This document shows positions 18,667 through 28,406 of a stretch of 64,000 nt of DNA, one piece after another. Position 1 is the first letter of the stretch; every line of letters begins with the position of its first letter. Below the pieces are notes generated by a model that searched no databases, was not told the DNA's origin, and saw only the letters and a list, made by a program, of their open reading frames with translations. The DNA lies in assembly GCF_024362525.1 (NCBI RefSeq), contig NZ_CP101458.1:2542001-2606000 (forward strand). Reading direction: 5' to 3'. The DNA comes from Natrononativus amylolyticus. Its GTDB lineage: Archaea > Halobacteriota > Halobacteria > Halobacteriales > Natrialbaceae. The translations under genes and the position numbers were made by a program.

Positions 18667-18678
18667 AATAACTTATGA
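18667..18678 (+). promoter_or_regulatory. Putative TATA box of the TRAP-permease operon
   Basis: AATAACTTATGA lies about 26-30 bp before the ATG at 18703, within an AT-rich patch in GC-rich surroundings. It predicts transcription start near 18700. Confidence 0.45.
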
Positions 18679-18702
18679 ATTGGATATAGAGGTAATGTTA
18701 CT

Positions 18703-18807
18703 ATGCGATCCAGAGGCTATGAAGCGGTCCCGATCGGTGCCGCGGACGGCCGAGAGCGACCGGACCGTCCGATCGACGGTCCGGTAAACGGCGGTGTCCG
18801 AGTATGA
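18703..18807 (+). CDS. Possible 34-aa leader ORF of the TRAP permease gene
   Basis: ATG 18703 opens a 34-codon frame (begins MRSRGYEAVPIG, ends GGVRV) whose TGA overlaps the permease ATG as ATGA at 18804-18807, the same coupling seen elsewhere in the window. The TATA-like element predicts a transcript beginning almost at this ATG, so it would be read as a leaderless ORF. The product has no recognised domain. It may serve translation coupling only, or be chance. Confidence 0.4.
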   Translation: MRSRGYEAVPIGAADGRERPDRPIDGPVNGGVRV

Positions 18808-21083
18808 CCGAACCCCCGGCGCCAGAGGAAGTGAGAAACCCGTCCAGATCGGCGGTGTACGGGCTCGGAACGGTCGTGTCCGTCGGGGCGATCCTGCTCT
18901 GGGTCGTCGTGCTCACCGAAGGGACCGGTGGACGGCACGGCACCTACGTCCGCGCCTTGTTCGGGCTGGTGCTCGTCGGTTTCGCTTTCACGGCGTCTCG
19001 ACGAGCACTGAGTCCGGACTCGAGAGCCGAGATCGCGACCCGCCTCGCCCTGACGACCGGGGTTCTCGTCGGCGCGGTCCTGCTCTGGGCGGCGGTCGTC
19101 TCGGGCGTCAACGGTCCGCAGCCGAGGACACAGTTGGCCGTCCTCGTTCTCGGACTGGTGCTCGCCGTCTACGCCGTCGAAGAGATCCGGCGAGCCGTCG
19201 AAACCGACGCGCGGTCGACCGCCGTCGTCATGGTCGGCGTCGCAGCCGCACTGGTCGCCGCCACGTGGTACTTCTATCGAAACGCGCTCGACCTTCTCGG
19301 TCGGGGAGATGTGTCGACAGTCGGAGGCGTTTCCGCCGCGCTGGTCGTCCTCGTCGTGTGTTACGTCGTCTGGCGGGAGATCGGACCGGTACCCGTTCTG
19401 GCACTCGCCGTAACGGTCGCGTACGCGTTGCTCGGCGGGTGGTTCCCGGAACTGCTCGGCCACGGGGGGATCGGAATCGAACGGGTATTCCTGATTCTGG
19501 CCGCCGGGTTGGACGGCGTGTACGGCTTCCTGACCCAGCAGGCGGCCCTGATCATCGCGGCGCCGGTGCTCTACGTCTCGCTCGTCTACGCCTACGGCGG
19601 GTTTCGGGTGATCCGAACCGCTGCCGTTCGGGCGTCCCGGTCCCGGCGCGCGGGATACGTCGTGACGACGACGCTCTCCGCCGCGGCGATCGGTTCCGTC
19701 AGCGGCGCGTACCTCGCGAACGCGGACCTGACCGGCGGCCACACCGTCTCGAATCTGCGAGATCGCGGCGTCCCGGCGCGAATCGCCGCGGGCGTCGAGG
19801 CCGCGGCGTCGACCGCCGGACAGGTGTTGCCCGTGCCCGTCGTCCTCGCTGCCGGCGGCTTCCTCCTCGGAGAGCGACCCCCGCATCGCGAGGTAGTGCT
19901 CGCCGGCCTGGTACCGGCTGCGGTGCTGGTGGCCTGCCTGCTCGTCGGCGTGCTTCTGGTGACCAGAACGAGTGCGACACCGGAATCGACGGGCGCGACG
20001 TCGAAATTTACGACCCCGAACGAGGGAGTGCCTCGGACGCTATCCCGTGCAGGCGCGGTCGGGGAAACGATCCGCCTCGGCGCGCCGCTCTTGCTGTTCG
20101 GCTACCTGGTCGCCGACCAGCGGCCGCTGTCGTTCGCCTTCGCCGCGGCGGTCGTCGCGCTGCTGACCCTGGGGATCGCCACCCCCGTCTTCGAAGCTGT
20201 CTACCGGTCGGCGACGGGCGAATCGTGGTTCCGCGACGGGCGCGAACCCACCGCGGAGACGCAGCGGGATAGAGCCGCCGGGACGACCGTCGAGGGGGTC
20301 GGAGCGCGGCTCGAGCGAGCCGCGACGATCGCCGCCCGATTCCGTCCGACCGCGGCGCTTTCGCGGGCGCTCGAGGAGACTGTCAGCGGATTGCGAACCG
20401 GAGCGCTCGTTCTCGCGCCCCTGATAGCCGTCCTCGCCGTACTCAACGGCGTGATCGATCTGCTGCAGGCCGTGAATGTGTTCGCCACCGCGGCCGATTC
20501 GCTGGATGCGCTCGGGCAGGGCGGGCCGTTCGCGATCGTCGCGCTCGCCCTGGCGGCCTCGCTCGTGCTCGCCGCGGGCCTCCCCACGGTCGGAGCGGTC
20601 GTCGTCGGCGGACTGTTCACGAGCGTCTTGGTCGCGAGCTACGGAGCCGACCCCCTCACGGTCTTCTACGTGGCCCTCTACGCCGCGCTCGCGGCGGGCG
20701 TCGCCCCGCCGGTCGCCGCCGCGGCCGTCCGGACCGCACGGATCGCCGACGCGAACACGTGGGCGGTCTCGAAAGTCGCGACGGGGCTCCTCGCTCCCCT
20801 GTTCGTCCTTCCCTTCGCGTTCGTCGCGCATCCGGAACTCGTCTCGACGACCCTCGACCTCGCCACGCTCCGCGCGGGTTCCCTGGCGTTGCTCGGCGGG
20901 TTCGGGATGGTATACGCGTTGTGTGCATCCTTCGATGGCGTCGCTCGCTACGAGTCCCTCCGCCGGCTCGTCCTCGTCGCCGCCGGCGCCGTGGCGATCG
21001 CGCACCCGACGGTCGCGATCCAGGTCGCAGCCGGCGTCGTCGTTCTCGGGGTCAGCGGCCCGATAGTTCGAGAAGCAGGATGA
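18804..21083 (+). CDS. TRAP-type fused permease, divergent (DctQM-like)
   Basis: A 759-residue polytopic membrane protein with well over a dozen hydrophobic segments. The block LTQQAALIIAAPVLYVSL, then AAIGSVSGAYLANADLTG, then IAAGVEAAASTAGQVLPVP follows the order seen in fused 4TM/12TM TRAP permeases, including the small-residue turn and the EA.AST.GQ.LP motif. A charged loop at about 390-520 separates the halves. TRAP systems import organic acids with Na+ or H+ and a periplasmic-type binding protein; no TAXI/DctP-like gene is next to it, so it is an orphan. It lies between rpsL and nusA on the opposite strand, where most archaea have no gene. Confidence 0.75.
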   Translation: MTEPPAPEEVRNPSRSAVYGLGTVVSVGAILLWVVVLTEGTGGRHGTYVRALFGLVLVGFAFTASRRALSPDSRAEIATRLALTTGVLVGAVLLWAAVVSGVNGPQPRTQLAVLVLGLVLAVYAVEEIRRAVETDARSTAVVMVGVAAALVAATWYFYRNALDLLGRGDVSTVGGVSAALVVLVVCYVVWREIGPVPVLALAVTVAYALLGGWFPELLGHGGIGIERVFLILAAGLDGVYGFLTQQAALIIAAPVLYVSLVYAYGGFRVIRTAAVRASRSRRAGYVVTTTLSAAAIGSVSGAYLANADLTGGHTVSNLRDRGVPARIAAGVEAAASTAGQVLPVPVVLAAGGFLLGERPPHREVVLAGLVPAAVLVACLLVGVLLVTRTSATPESTGATSKFTTPNEGVPRTLSRAGAVGETIRLGAPLLLFGYLVADQRPLSFAFAAAVVALLTLGIATPVFEAVYRSATGESWFRDGREPTAETQRDRAAGTTVEGVGARLERAATIAARFRPTAALSRALEETVSGLRTGALVLAPLIAVLAVLNGVIDLLQAVNVFATAADSLDALGQGGPFAIVALALAASLVLAAGLPTVGAVVVGGLFTSVLVASYGADPLTVFYVALYAALAAGVAPPVAAAAVRTARIADANTWAVSKVATGLLAPLFVLPFAFVAHPELVSTTLDLATLRAGSLALLGGFGMVYALCASFDGVARYESLRRLVLVAAGAVAIAHPTVAIQVAAGVVVLGVSGPIVREAG

Positions 21084-21180
21084 AGACGGCCGCTGCTCGC
21101 CCGTCACGAGTACCCGTTCCAGGCGCGACCGGCACCGCCACGTTTCGGCTGTCGAAGTCACGAGCAGTATTGACAGAAAG

Positions 21181-21191
21181 GTATACTATAC
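21181..21191 (+). promoter_or_regulatory. TATA box of the lipoprotein-like gene
   Basis: GTATACTATAC is about 25 bp ahead of the GTG at 21212 and supports that codon as a leaderless start. Confidence 0.5.
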
Positions 21192-21211
21192 TACGATTGC
21201 GATTGTTCCAG

Positions 21212-21976
21212 GTGAAGCGAAGAGCCGTCCTCGCGGGGTGTTCGGATCCGAGTACGACGATTCGACTCGAGGCTCACTCCCCGGAGGCCGTAGGCACCCC
21301 GGTCGACGGCGGCCGGGACTGGTCCATCTCGTTCGATCTCGAGTACGAACTGACCGGTTTGAACGAGACCGATGGCCTCTACGGGGTCGGGTCGTTTCTG
21401 GTCGACAGCGACGGGAACGTCCTCGAGCGCATCGAACACGGAGATCTAGCGTGGAACGCGCTCGCCGCGGACGAACGAGAGACGACCGAATCGGAGGACG
21501 GATTCGAGTTCTATCGCGGAACGGTCCGCGAGACGGTGTCGGCGGCGACCGACCGACCGCCACGCTGGATCGTGTTCACCGCCGATCGCGCGGACGGTGC
21601 GCGGTCTAGCGTGAGGGTGTACGGCCTCGCCGTCGACGACGCGCTCGAGTTACCGTCGATAGACGGCGACTGTGAACGCGTGATCGCCGACCGTGAGGAG
21701 ATCGAAATCACCGACGATGACTGGGACCAGATTAGACTCGGCCGCTATACGTCGTTCCCGCCGACCGACGAGATTCCGTCCGAAGAAACGGAGGCAGATG
21801 CTGCGAAAGCGACGACAGAAGCAACTGTCGTGAACGATACAACGAACGAGACCACAGACGGCGCATCGAACCGATCGAAGACGCGAGACGCAGTCCCGGA
21901 AGGCGGCTGTGCTTCGGACAACGAGACGACGGCCACGGACAACAAGACACCAGCGAACGCGTCGGCCGAAGACTAA
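21212..21976 (+). CDS. Lipoprotein-like protein of unknown function with truncated signal
   Basis: A 254-residue product from GTG 21212, beginning MKRRAVLAGCSDPSTTIRLE. LAGC followed by SDP looks like a lipobox and twin-arginine-type start, but only four residues (AVLA) separate the arginines from the cysteine, so the hydrophobic core seems deleted. Residues about 15-170 are beta-rich (WSISFDLEYELTGL, GVGSFLVDSDGNVL), and the rest is a Thr/Asn/Glu-rich low-complexity tail typical of haloarchaeal surface proteins. No family is recognised. It follows the permease by 128 bp with its own TATA box; it is not an obvious TRAP substrate-binding protein. Confidence 0.65.
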   Translation: MKRRAVLAGCSDPSTTIRLEAHSPEAVGTPVDGGRDWSISFDLEYELTGLNETDGLYGVGSFLVDSDGNVLERIEHGDLAWNALAADERETTESEDGFEFYRGTVRETVSAATDRPPRWIVFTADRADGARSSVRVYGLAVDDALELPSIDGDCERVIADREEIEITDDDWDQIRLGRYTSFPPTDEIPSEETEADAAKATTEATVVNDTTNETTDGASNRSKTRDAVPEGGCASDNETTATDNKTPANASAED

Positions 21977-22006
21977 CGACGAATCCGCGGTCGGTAGCGG
22001 GGACGA

Positions 22007-22426
22007 TCAAAGCAACTGTACGTCGTCGATCTCGAAGTGCCGGCGCGCGAGCGTTCGGGCGGCCTCGATCGTCCGGCCGTCGGTGCCGATAGCGACGCCG
22101 CGATCCTCGTCTGCGACCTCGACGTAGGCGACGGTGTCCTCGTTCTCGCTGATCGTGACGTTGTACACCGCCGCCGGCGCAAACGCGTTCGCGACGAACT
22201 CCTCGGCCCGTTCGGCGTGTTCGATCAGCCGAACCGGCTTCCCGACGCGCTCTTCGAACCGCTGTACGTGCTGTCCATGCGACCCGATCGCCTCGCCCAT
22301 CTCCCCTCGAGCGACGACGACGAGGAGCCGGTCCCCGTCGATCACGCAGTCCCGACCGCTCGCGCCCGTGATCTCCTCGAGGGTCGCGAGGTACCGCCGG
22401 GCGTCGTCCGAGAGGGTGACGACCAT
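22007..22426 (-). CDS. nusA: NusA-like KH-domain transcription factor
   Basis: A 139-residue protein with two KH domains only: ARGEMGEAIGSHGQHVQRFEE (first) and EDRGVAIGTDGRTIEAARTL (second), each with a GxxG loop. Archaeal NusA lacks the N-terminal and S1 domains of the bacterial factor and is thought to bind RNA during termination or antitermination. It starts directly after the rpoA2 stop (no gap) and is the last gene of the rpo operon here. Confidence 0.95.
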   Translation of the reverse strand: MVVTLSDDARRYLATLEEITGASGRDCVIDGDRLLVVVARGEMGEAIGSHGQHVQRFEERVGKPVRLIEHAERAEEFVANAFAPAAVYNVTISENEDTVAYVEVADEDRGVAIGTDGRTIEAARTLARRHFEIDDVQLL

Positions 22427-23614
22427 CTAGTCGGCCTTCGGCGTGGTCGAGCCCATCCGGAGGTCGACGTCGCCGGTGCCGAGCTTGATCGGCTTGCCGA
22501 CGATAACGTTCTCGGTGACGCCGTTGAGTTCGTCGACCTCGCCGTGGATGGCGGCGTTGAGCAGGTGGTTGACCGTGACCTCGAACGCCGCACGCGCGAG
22601 GACGGAGTCCTTCGACCCCGAGATGCCGTGGCGGCCGATCGACTCGATGGTTCCCTCGTTGGTCATCATGTCCGCGACCAGCATCAGGTGGCGGACGTTC
22701 ACGTCGTCCAGCCCCTGTTCGGCCAGCGTGTTGTGCGTCTCCTCGATGATCGCCTCGCGGGCGGCCTCGATACCGAGATTGCGGTGGATCTCGTGGATGT
22801 TGTTACACGTCGTTCGGGAGGCGTCGACGCCCTCGATCGAGAGCACGTCGCCGAACGCCGATCCCTCAGTGTAGAGGACGAACTGCTCGTCGCCGTCTTC
22901 GAACTCCTCGCGGCGGATAACGACCCGCGAGATGTCTTCGATTCCCTTGAACGTGATGTCCCGAAGCTCCTCGACCAGCTGGAGCAGGTCGCGGTAGGAG
23001 GGGTCCTCGGGGCCGAACTCGACGGAGGTCCCTTCCTGAACGGTGCTCACTCCCAGCGAGTCCTCGATGATCTCGGCGACCTCCTCGGGCGTGATCATTC
23101 GCTCCTCCAAGGTGTCGCGGTTGAGCGAGATCTGAACCCGCATGTCGGCGACGTTCGTCGAGACGTCACCCAGCGCCAGGATCTTCGTCGCCTCGATCTT
23201 CCAGACGACCTCGTGGGCCATCTCCCGCTCGGTGGCGTACTCGTCCTCGAGGTAGACCGTCATCATCGGCGTGTCCGGGGTCTTCCGGGCGTCGACCAGC
23301 TCGATCAGCCGCGGCAGTCCCTGGGTAACGTCGATCTCCGCGACACCCGCGTAGTGGAACGTGTTCATCGTCAGCTGGGTCCCGGGCTCGCCGATCGACT
23401 GCGCCGAGACGGTGCCGACGGGGTCGAGGGGGTCGACGCGCGTATCCAGGTACCGGTTCTCGACCGCCTGGGCGATCTCGTTCGCCTGTTCGACGGAGAT
23501 CCCCTCGCGGGACTCGATCGTCTCGTAGACCCGGTCCTTGAGTCGTCGCGGCAGGTCGGTGTCCTCGACGAGCGCGACGACGTCGTCGTCGACATCGAAG
23601 GCGACCTCAGTCAT
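22427..23614 (-). CDS. rpoA2: DNA-directed RNA polymerase subunit A''
   Basis: A 395-residue C-terminal part of the largest RNAP subunit. [27 protein letters not shown] is the trigger-loop and bridge-adjacent region shared with eukaryotic Rpb1, here split off as in all archaea (quoted stretch at about residues 63-89; key GEPGTQ and TFH). FDPEMPWRP is not in this frame. It overlaps rpoA1 by 8 bp and abuts nusA, so expression is tightly coupled. Confidence 0.97.
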   Translation of the reverse strand: MTEVAFDVDDDVVALVEDTDLPRRLKDRVYETIESREGISVEQANEIAQAVENRYLDTRVDPLDPVGTVSAQSIGEPGTQLTMNTFHYAGVAEIDVTQGLPRLIELVDARKTPDTPMMTVYLEDEYATEREMAHEVVWKIEATKILALGDVSTNVADMRVQISLNRDTLEERMITPEEVAEIIEDSLGVSTVQEGTSVEFGPEDPSYRDLLQLVEELRDITFKGIEDISRVVIRREEFEDGDEQFVLYTEGSAFGDVLSIEGVDASRTTCNNIHEIHRNLGIEAAREAIIEETHNTLAEQGLDDVNVRHLMLVADMMTNEGTIESIGRHGISGSKDSVLARAAFEVTVNHLLNAAIHGEVDELNGVTENVIVGKPIKLGTGDVDLRMGSTTPKAD

Positions 23615-26570
23615 CGGAGGTCACCTCCGCGCCCCCGCCGACGCGCCGACTGTCGGCGTGCTCCGACAGGTTCGTCGGCCGCCGTTTCGTACCGAGGAAC
23701 TCGGCGCGCTCCTCCTCGGAGGCGAACTCCGAGTTGAGGACGCGGTCGGCGATCCGATCGACGTTGATGTCGTGTTCCTCGCCGGAGGAGACCATCACGG
23801 GCGAGGTGCCGTCCTCGCCGAACTCGAACTGGACGATCGTGTCGCTCGTATCGCGCACGGTGCCGTCGTACTGGGCCTCGAGCTCCGACAGCGCGTTGAT
23901 CAGCCGGCGCTGGAGGTAGCCGGATTTCGAGGTCCGGACTGCGGTGTCGACCAGCCCCTCGCGGCCGCCCATCGCGTGGAAGAAGAACTCACGCGGGGTG
24001 AGCCCGGCCGTGTAGGAGTTCTCGACGAAGCCGTGGGCCTCCGCAGAGAGGTCGTTCGGTTTGTAGTGAGAAAGCGTTCGGTCCTCGTAGCCGCGGTTGA
24101 TCCGCTCGCCTCGAACCGCCTGCTGGCCGACGCAGCCGGCCATCTGTGTCAAGTTGAGCATCGAACCGCGGGCTCCGGAGGTGGCCATGACGACCGCCGG
24201 GTTGTCCTCGGTGAAGTGCTCCTCGGCGATGTTCCCGGCGTTGTCACGCGCACGCGAGAGCGTCTGCATGATCTTCATCTCGAGGGTCTCGTCGATCGTT
24301 CGGCCCGGCAGGGACTCGAGTTCGCCCCGCTCGTAGGCCTCGATCAGCTCCTCGACGCGGTCGTTCGCGTCGGTGATCGTCTCGTCGATCCGCGACCGGG
24401 CTTCCTCCGGAATCGTCTCGTCGTCGATCCCGATCGAGAACCCGAAGTGCATGATCGCCCGCATCGCCAGCGTCGAGACCTCGTTGATGAAGATCCGGGC
24501 ACGGGTGTTGCCGTACACCTTCGTGATCGTGTCGACGATCTCGCCGCCGAACTCGCCGACCTCGTCCTCGGCGATGGTGCCCTCGACGAGCTGGCCGTTC
24601 TCGACGATCACGTCCTCGCCGACCGTACCGGTAAATTCGAGGTTCAGATCGTCGGGCAACAGCTCCGAGAAGACGTCCCGGCCGGTCCAGAACGGCTCGT
24701 CCTCGTCGTCGATGCCGCTCGGCTCGGGTAGTTCGTCGATCCGCGTCGCCCGCAGCAGGTCGAGCGCCTGCGTCTCGTTGAATCGCGGGTTGTCGTGGGT
24801 GAGCAGGTACGTGCCGCTGATGTGGTCCTGGATCGCGCCGATGATGTTGCCGCCGAACCGGGGCGAGAGGATTTGCTCCTGAACGCGCATGAGGACGCGG
24901 GCCTCCGCGCGGGCCTCCTCGTTCTGGAGGGCGTGCATGTTCATCTCGTCGCCGTCGAAGTCGGCGTTGTACGGCGGGCAGACGACGGTGTTCAGCCGGA
25001 ACGTCTTGTACGGCATCACCACGACCTCGTGGGCCATGATCGACATCCGGTGGAGCGACGGCTGGCGGTTGAAAATGACGATGTCGCCGTCGATGAGGTG
25101 TCGGTTGACCTCCCAGCCGGGGCCGACGGTCTGGATTTCGGACTCCTCTGCCTCCTCGCTCATCCCAGCGAGCGCCTCGCAGTTCTTTTCCGTCACCTTC
25201 AGACGCCGACCGTCGGGACGGCGGACGTAGTTCGCGCCGGGGTGGCCGTTCGGGCCGTTCGCCACGTACCGTTTGGCCTCCTCGACGTTGCGCTCGGTGA
25301 CGAGCATCGTCTGGGTCATCTCCTTTGCGACGCGGTCGGGGACGCCGACCTCGTTGAGCGAGAGGGTCGGGTCCGGCGAGATGACGGTTCGGGCGGAGAA
25401 GTTCACGCGCTTTCCGGACAGCGAACCCCGGAACCGCCCCTCCTTGCCCTTGAGGCGCTGGGAGAGGGTCTTGAGCGGCCGGCCGGAGCGGTGTCGGGCC
25501 GGCGGCGTTCCCGAGATCTCGTTGTCCATGAACGTCGTCACGTGGTACTGCAACAGCTCCCACAGGTCCTCGATGATCAGCTGTGGCGCGCCGGCCTCGC
25601 GGTTCTCCATGAACCGCTGGTTGATCCGGATGATGTCCACGAGCTTGTGGGTGAGGTCGTCCTCGCTGCGCTGACCGTTGTCGAGCGTGATCGACGGCCG
25701 CGCGGTGACCGGCGGTACCGGCAGCACCGTGAGAATCATCCACTCCGGTCGCGAGCGCTCGGCGTTGATGCCGAGCACCGCGATGTCCTCGTCCGGAATC
25801 GCCTCGAACCAGTCGCGGATATCGCTCGGCATCAGCTTGTTCGTGTCCTCGACGGTGAGGTCGATGTCCAGGGCCTTCTCGATCGCCTTGCGCTGGCCCT
25901 CGCGGGGGCGGAACGAGCCCGAGAGGATCTCGTTGATCCGGCTGAGGTCGATCTCGGTCTTCGCGGCGAGTTCGTCCGGCGTCGTCCGCTCGATACCGGC
26001 CTCCTCGTCGCCCTGCATCGCGCCGGCGATCCGCTGGGAGTACTCACTCGAGAGCACCTGCTGGACCTCGTAGTAGGTCGTGGGCTTCTCGTGTTCGATG
26101 TCGTACTGGATCTCGCCGCAGTGGGGACAGCGGTCCTTCTTCCGGGCCTGGCGGATCGCCGCCTTCGTCACGTTGTTCAGGTCGTGGCCGAGCTTTCGGT
26201 GCTGGTCGAGCTGGCCGTGGAACTCCTCTTTCTCGTCTTCGGTCAACAGGAGCCGCGAACACTCCCGGCAGGTCCCCCGGAGCAGGCGCCGGATGAGCTT
26301 CGTGAAGCCGACGTGGATCACCGGCGCGGCGAGTTCGATGTGACCGAAGTGGCCGTTACACGACCCCGAGTGTTTGCCGCAGGTCTTACACTCGAGTCCG
26401 GGGTCGATAACCCCTAACCGGGGGTCCATCAGCCCCATGTCGATGGGGAAGCCGTCGTCGTCGTAGGTGTCGGCGGTGATGATCTTCGTCGCGCTCATCT
26501 CCCGGTACTCCTCGGGCTCCATCAGCCCGAAGTTGATCGATCCGATGTCTTTCGGTGTTGATTGAATCAT
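23607..26570 (-). CDS. rpoA1: DNA-directed RNA polymerase subunit A'
   Basis: A 987-residue protein. [12 protein letters not shown] at about residue 530 holds the three aspartates of the catalytic Mg site. Zinc-binding clusters [17 protein letters not shown] (clamp), CRECSR and CPHCGEI are present near the N-terminus, and ARTVISPDP and GKRVNFS mark the DNA-binding cleft. The length is normal for archaeal A'. It begins right after rpoB1 ends. Confidence 0.98.
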   Translation of the reverse strand: MIQSTPKDIGSINFGLMEPEEYREMSATKIITADTYDDDGFPIDMGLMDPRLGVIDPGLECKTCGKHSGSCNGHFGHIELAAPVIHVGFTKLIRRLLRGTCRECSRLLLTEDEKEEFHGQLDQHRKLGHDLNNVTKAAIRQARKKDRCPHCGEIQYDIEHEKPTTYYEVQQVLSSEYSQRIAGAMQGDEEAGIERTTPDELAAKTEIDLSRINEILSGSFRPREGQRKAIEKALDIDLTVEDTNKLMPSDIRDWFEAIPDEDIAVLGINAERSRPEWMILTVLPVPPVTARPSITLDNGQRSEDDLTHKLVDIIRINQRFMENREAGAPQLIIEDLWELLQYHVTTFMDNEISGTPPARHRSGRPLKTLSQRLKGKEGRFRGSLSGKRVNFSARTVISPDPTLSLNEVGVPDRVAKEMTQTMLVTERNVEEAKRYVANGPNGHPGANYVRRPDGRRLKVTEKNCEALAGMSEEAEESEIQTVGPGWEVNRHLIDGDIVIFNRQPSLHRMSIMAHEVVVMPYKTFRLNTVVCPPYNADFDGDEMNMHALQNEEARAEARVLMRVQEQILSPRFGGNIIGAIQDHISGTYLLTHDNPRFNETQALDLLRATRIDELPEPSGIDDEDEPFWTGRDVFSELLPDDLNLEFTGTVGEDVIVENGQLVEGTIAEDEVGEFGGEIVDTITKVYGNTRARIFINEVSTLAMRAIMHFGFSIGIDDETIPEEARSRIDETITDANDRVEELIEAYERGELESLPGRTIDETLEMKIMQTLSRARDNAGNIAEEHFTEDNPAVVMATSGARGSMLNLTQMAGCVGQQAVRGERINRGYEDRTLSHYKPNDLSAEAHGFVENSYTAGLTPREFFFHAMGGREGLVDTAVRTSKSGYLQRRLINALSELEAQYDGTVRDTSDTIVQFEFGEDGTSPVMVSSGEEHDINVDRIADRVLNSEFASEEERAEFLGTKRRPTNLSEHADSRRVGGGAEVTSDD

Positions 26571-28400
26571 TTAGACGGCGTCCTCCAGTTCCAGTCGCGG
26601 TGCGATTCCGAGCGCCTTCATCTCGTCGAGCAAGAGCTTGAACGCGTAGCTCATCTCGATCTCGTGGATGTCGGTTTCCTCCTCGCAGTTCGGACAGTAC
26701 ACCCGGCGCTGTTCGACGTTCTCGACCGCGCTCATCCCGCAGTTCCCGCAGACGTGGATGAACTCGCGGTCGGACTCGTCGAGCAGCCGTTCTTTGAGCG
26801 TCATCGCGGCGCCGTGTCCGATGAACACGTCGCGTTCCATCTCCCCGATACGCAGTCCACCCTCGCGGGCGCGACCCTCGGTGGGCTGGCGGGTGAGCAC
26901 CTGCACCGGCCCGCGTGAACGGGCGTGCAGCTTGTTCGAGACCATGTGGTAGAGCTTCTGGTAGAAGATGATCCCCACGAAGATCTCGGCCTCGATCTTC
27001 TCGCCGGTGACCCCGGAGTACATCGTCTCCTTGCCGGCGGAGTTGAATCCGTTCTCCTCGAGTCCGCCCCGCAACTCGTCTTCGTCCTCGCCGAGGAACG
27101 GCGTGCCGTCGACCCGACGGCCCTCCATCGCGCCGAGTTTGCCGCCGATCATCTCGAGGATGTGGCCGACGGTCATCCGCGAGGGCAGCGCGTGCGGGTT
27201 GACGACGAGGTCGGGGACGACGCCCTCCTCGGTGAAGGGCATGTCCTCCTGCGGTGCGAGGTGGCCGACGACCCCCTTCTGGCCGTGGCGGCTGGCGAAC
27301 TTGTCCCCGAGTTCGGGGATCCGCTCGTCCCGTACCGACACTTTCGAGAGCTTCGAGCCGTCCTCGCCCTCCATCAGGGTGACGGTGTCGACGACGCCGG
27401 ACTCACCCGAGCGCATCGTCACGCTGGTTTCGCGGCGCTTCTGGGGCGAGAGGCCGCCCATGTCGTCCGGTTCCTCGAGGAATCGGGGCGGTGAGGTCTT
27501 CCCGAGCAGGACGGAGTTCTCGTCGACCGTCGTCTCGGGGTTGACCAGGCCGTCCTCGTCGAGGTGCGTGTACGCTTCCTCGCCACGGGCCCCGCGGACG
27601 TCCTGGGAGGGGATCTCGAAGCGGTCCTCCTGGCCGCCGGGGTAGCGTCGCTCCTCGCCCTCGTAGGTCCGGAAGAAGTGCGAGCGGGCGAGCGCCCGTT
27701 CCACGGAGGCCTTGTTCATGACCAGCGCGTCCTCGATGTTGAACCCCTCGTAGCTCATCACGGCGACGACGAAGTTCTGGGCGGCGGGCCGGTCGTCGAA
27801 GCCGATCTGCTCGGTGGTCTGGGTCTTGACCATCGAGAGTTGCGGGTAGTGCAGCAGGTGCTGGCGCGTGTCCGGTCGGATCCGGTAGTTCGCCGACGGC
27901 AGCCCCAGCGACTGCTTGATCATCCCCGCACCCATCGTAATCCGGGGGCTCGCGTTGTGCTCGGGGTACGGGATCATCCCCGCGCCGATCCCGAAGATGA
28001 GCTGCGGGTCGATCTCGAGGTGCGTGTGATCCTCCTCGAGATCGTCCTCGTCGACGGCGACGTAGATGTCCTCTTCCTCCTCGGCGTCGATGAACTCGAT
28101 GTAGCCGTGTTCGACCAAGTCCTCGAACGTGAGGTCGCCGTTCTGGAACGCCTCGATCTCCTGTCCCGAGAGGCGGGGCTCGCCGTCCTCGACGACGAGC
28201 AGCGGGCGCCGCGCCCGTCCCGCGTCGGCGTTGACGATCACTTCGCGCGTGCGATCTTTGACCGACACGTTGACCATCTCGCTGACGTCGCCGAGCCGGC
28301 GGGCTTCGCGGATCTGTTCGGCCAGTTCGTGCGGATCGGGATGGGTCCCCACCAGCGATCCGTTGACGTACACCTTGGCTTCGCGTTGTTGGCTGCTCAT
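26571..28400 (-). CDS. rpoB1: DNA-directed RNA polymerase subunit B'
   Basis: A 609-residue C-terminal half of the split second-largest subunit. [33 protein letters not shown] and the C-terminal zinc ribbon [19 protein letters not shown] identify it. Starts at ATG 28400 ([14 protein letters not shown]), 6 bp after the rpoB2 stop. Splitting of B into B' and B'' is usual in haloarchaea and methanogens. Confidence 0.98.
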   Translation of the reverse strand: MSSQQREAKVYVNGSLVGTHPDPHELAEQIREARRLGDVSEMVNVSVKDRTREVIVNADAGRARRPLLVVEDGEPRLSGQEIEAFQNGDLTFEDLVEHGYIEFIDAEEEEDIYVAVDEDDLEEDHTHLEIDPQLIFGIGAGMIPYPEHNASPRITMGAGMIKQSLGLPSANYRIRPDTRQHLLHYPQLSMVKTQTTEQIGFDDRPAAQNFVVAVMSYEGFNIEDALVMNKASVERALARSHFFRTYEGEERRYPGGQEDRFEIPSQDVRGARGEEAYTHLDEDGLVNPETTVDENSVLLGKTSPPRFLEEPDDMGGLSPQKRRETSVTMRSGESGVVDTVTLMEGEDGSKLSKVSVRDERIPELGDKFASRHGQKGVVGHLAPQEDMPFTEEGVVPDLVVNPHALPSRMTVGHILEMIGGKLGAMEGRRVDGTPFLGEDEDELRGGLEENGFNSAGKETMYSGVTGEKIEAEIFVGIIFYQKLYHMVSNKLHARSRGPVQVLTRQPTEGRAREGGLRIGEMERDVFIGHGAAMTLKERLLDESDREFIHVCGNCGMSAVENVEQRRVYCPNCEEETDIHEIEMSYAFKLLLDEMKALGIAPRLELEDAV

Positions 28401-28406
28401 AGTCTG

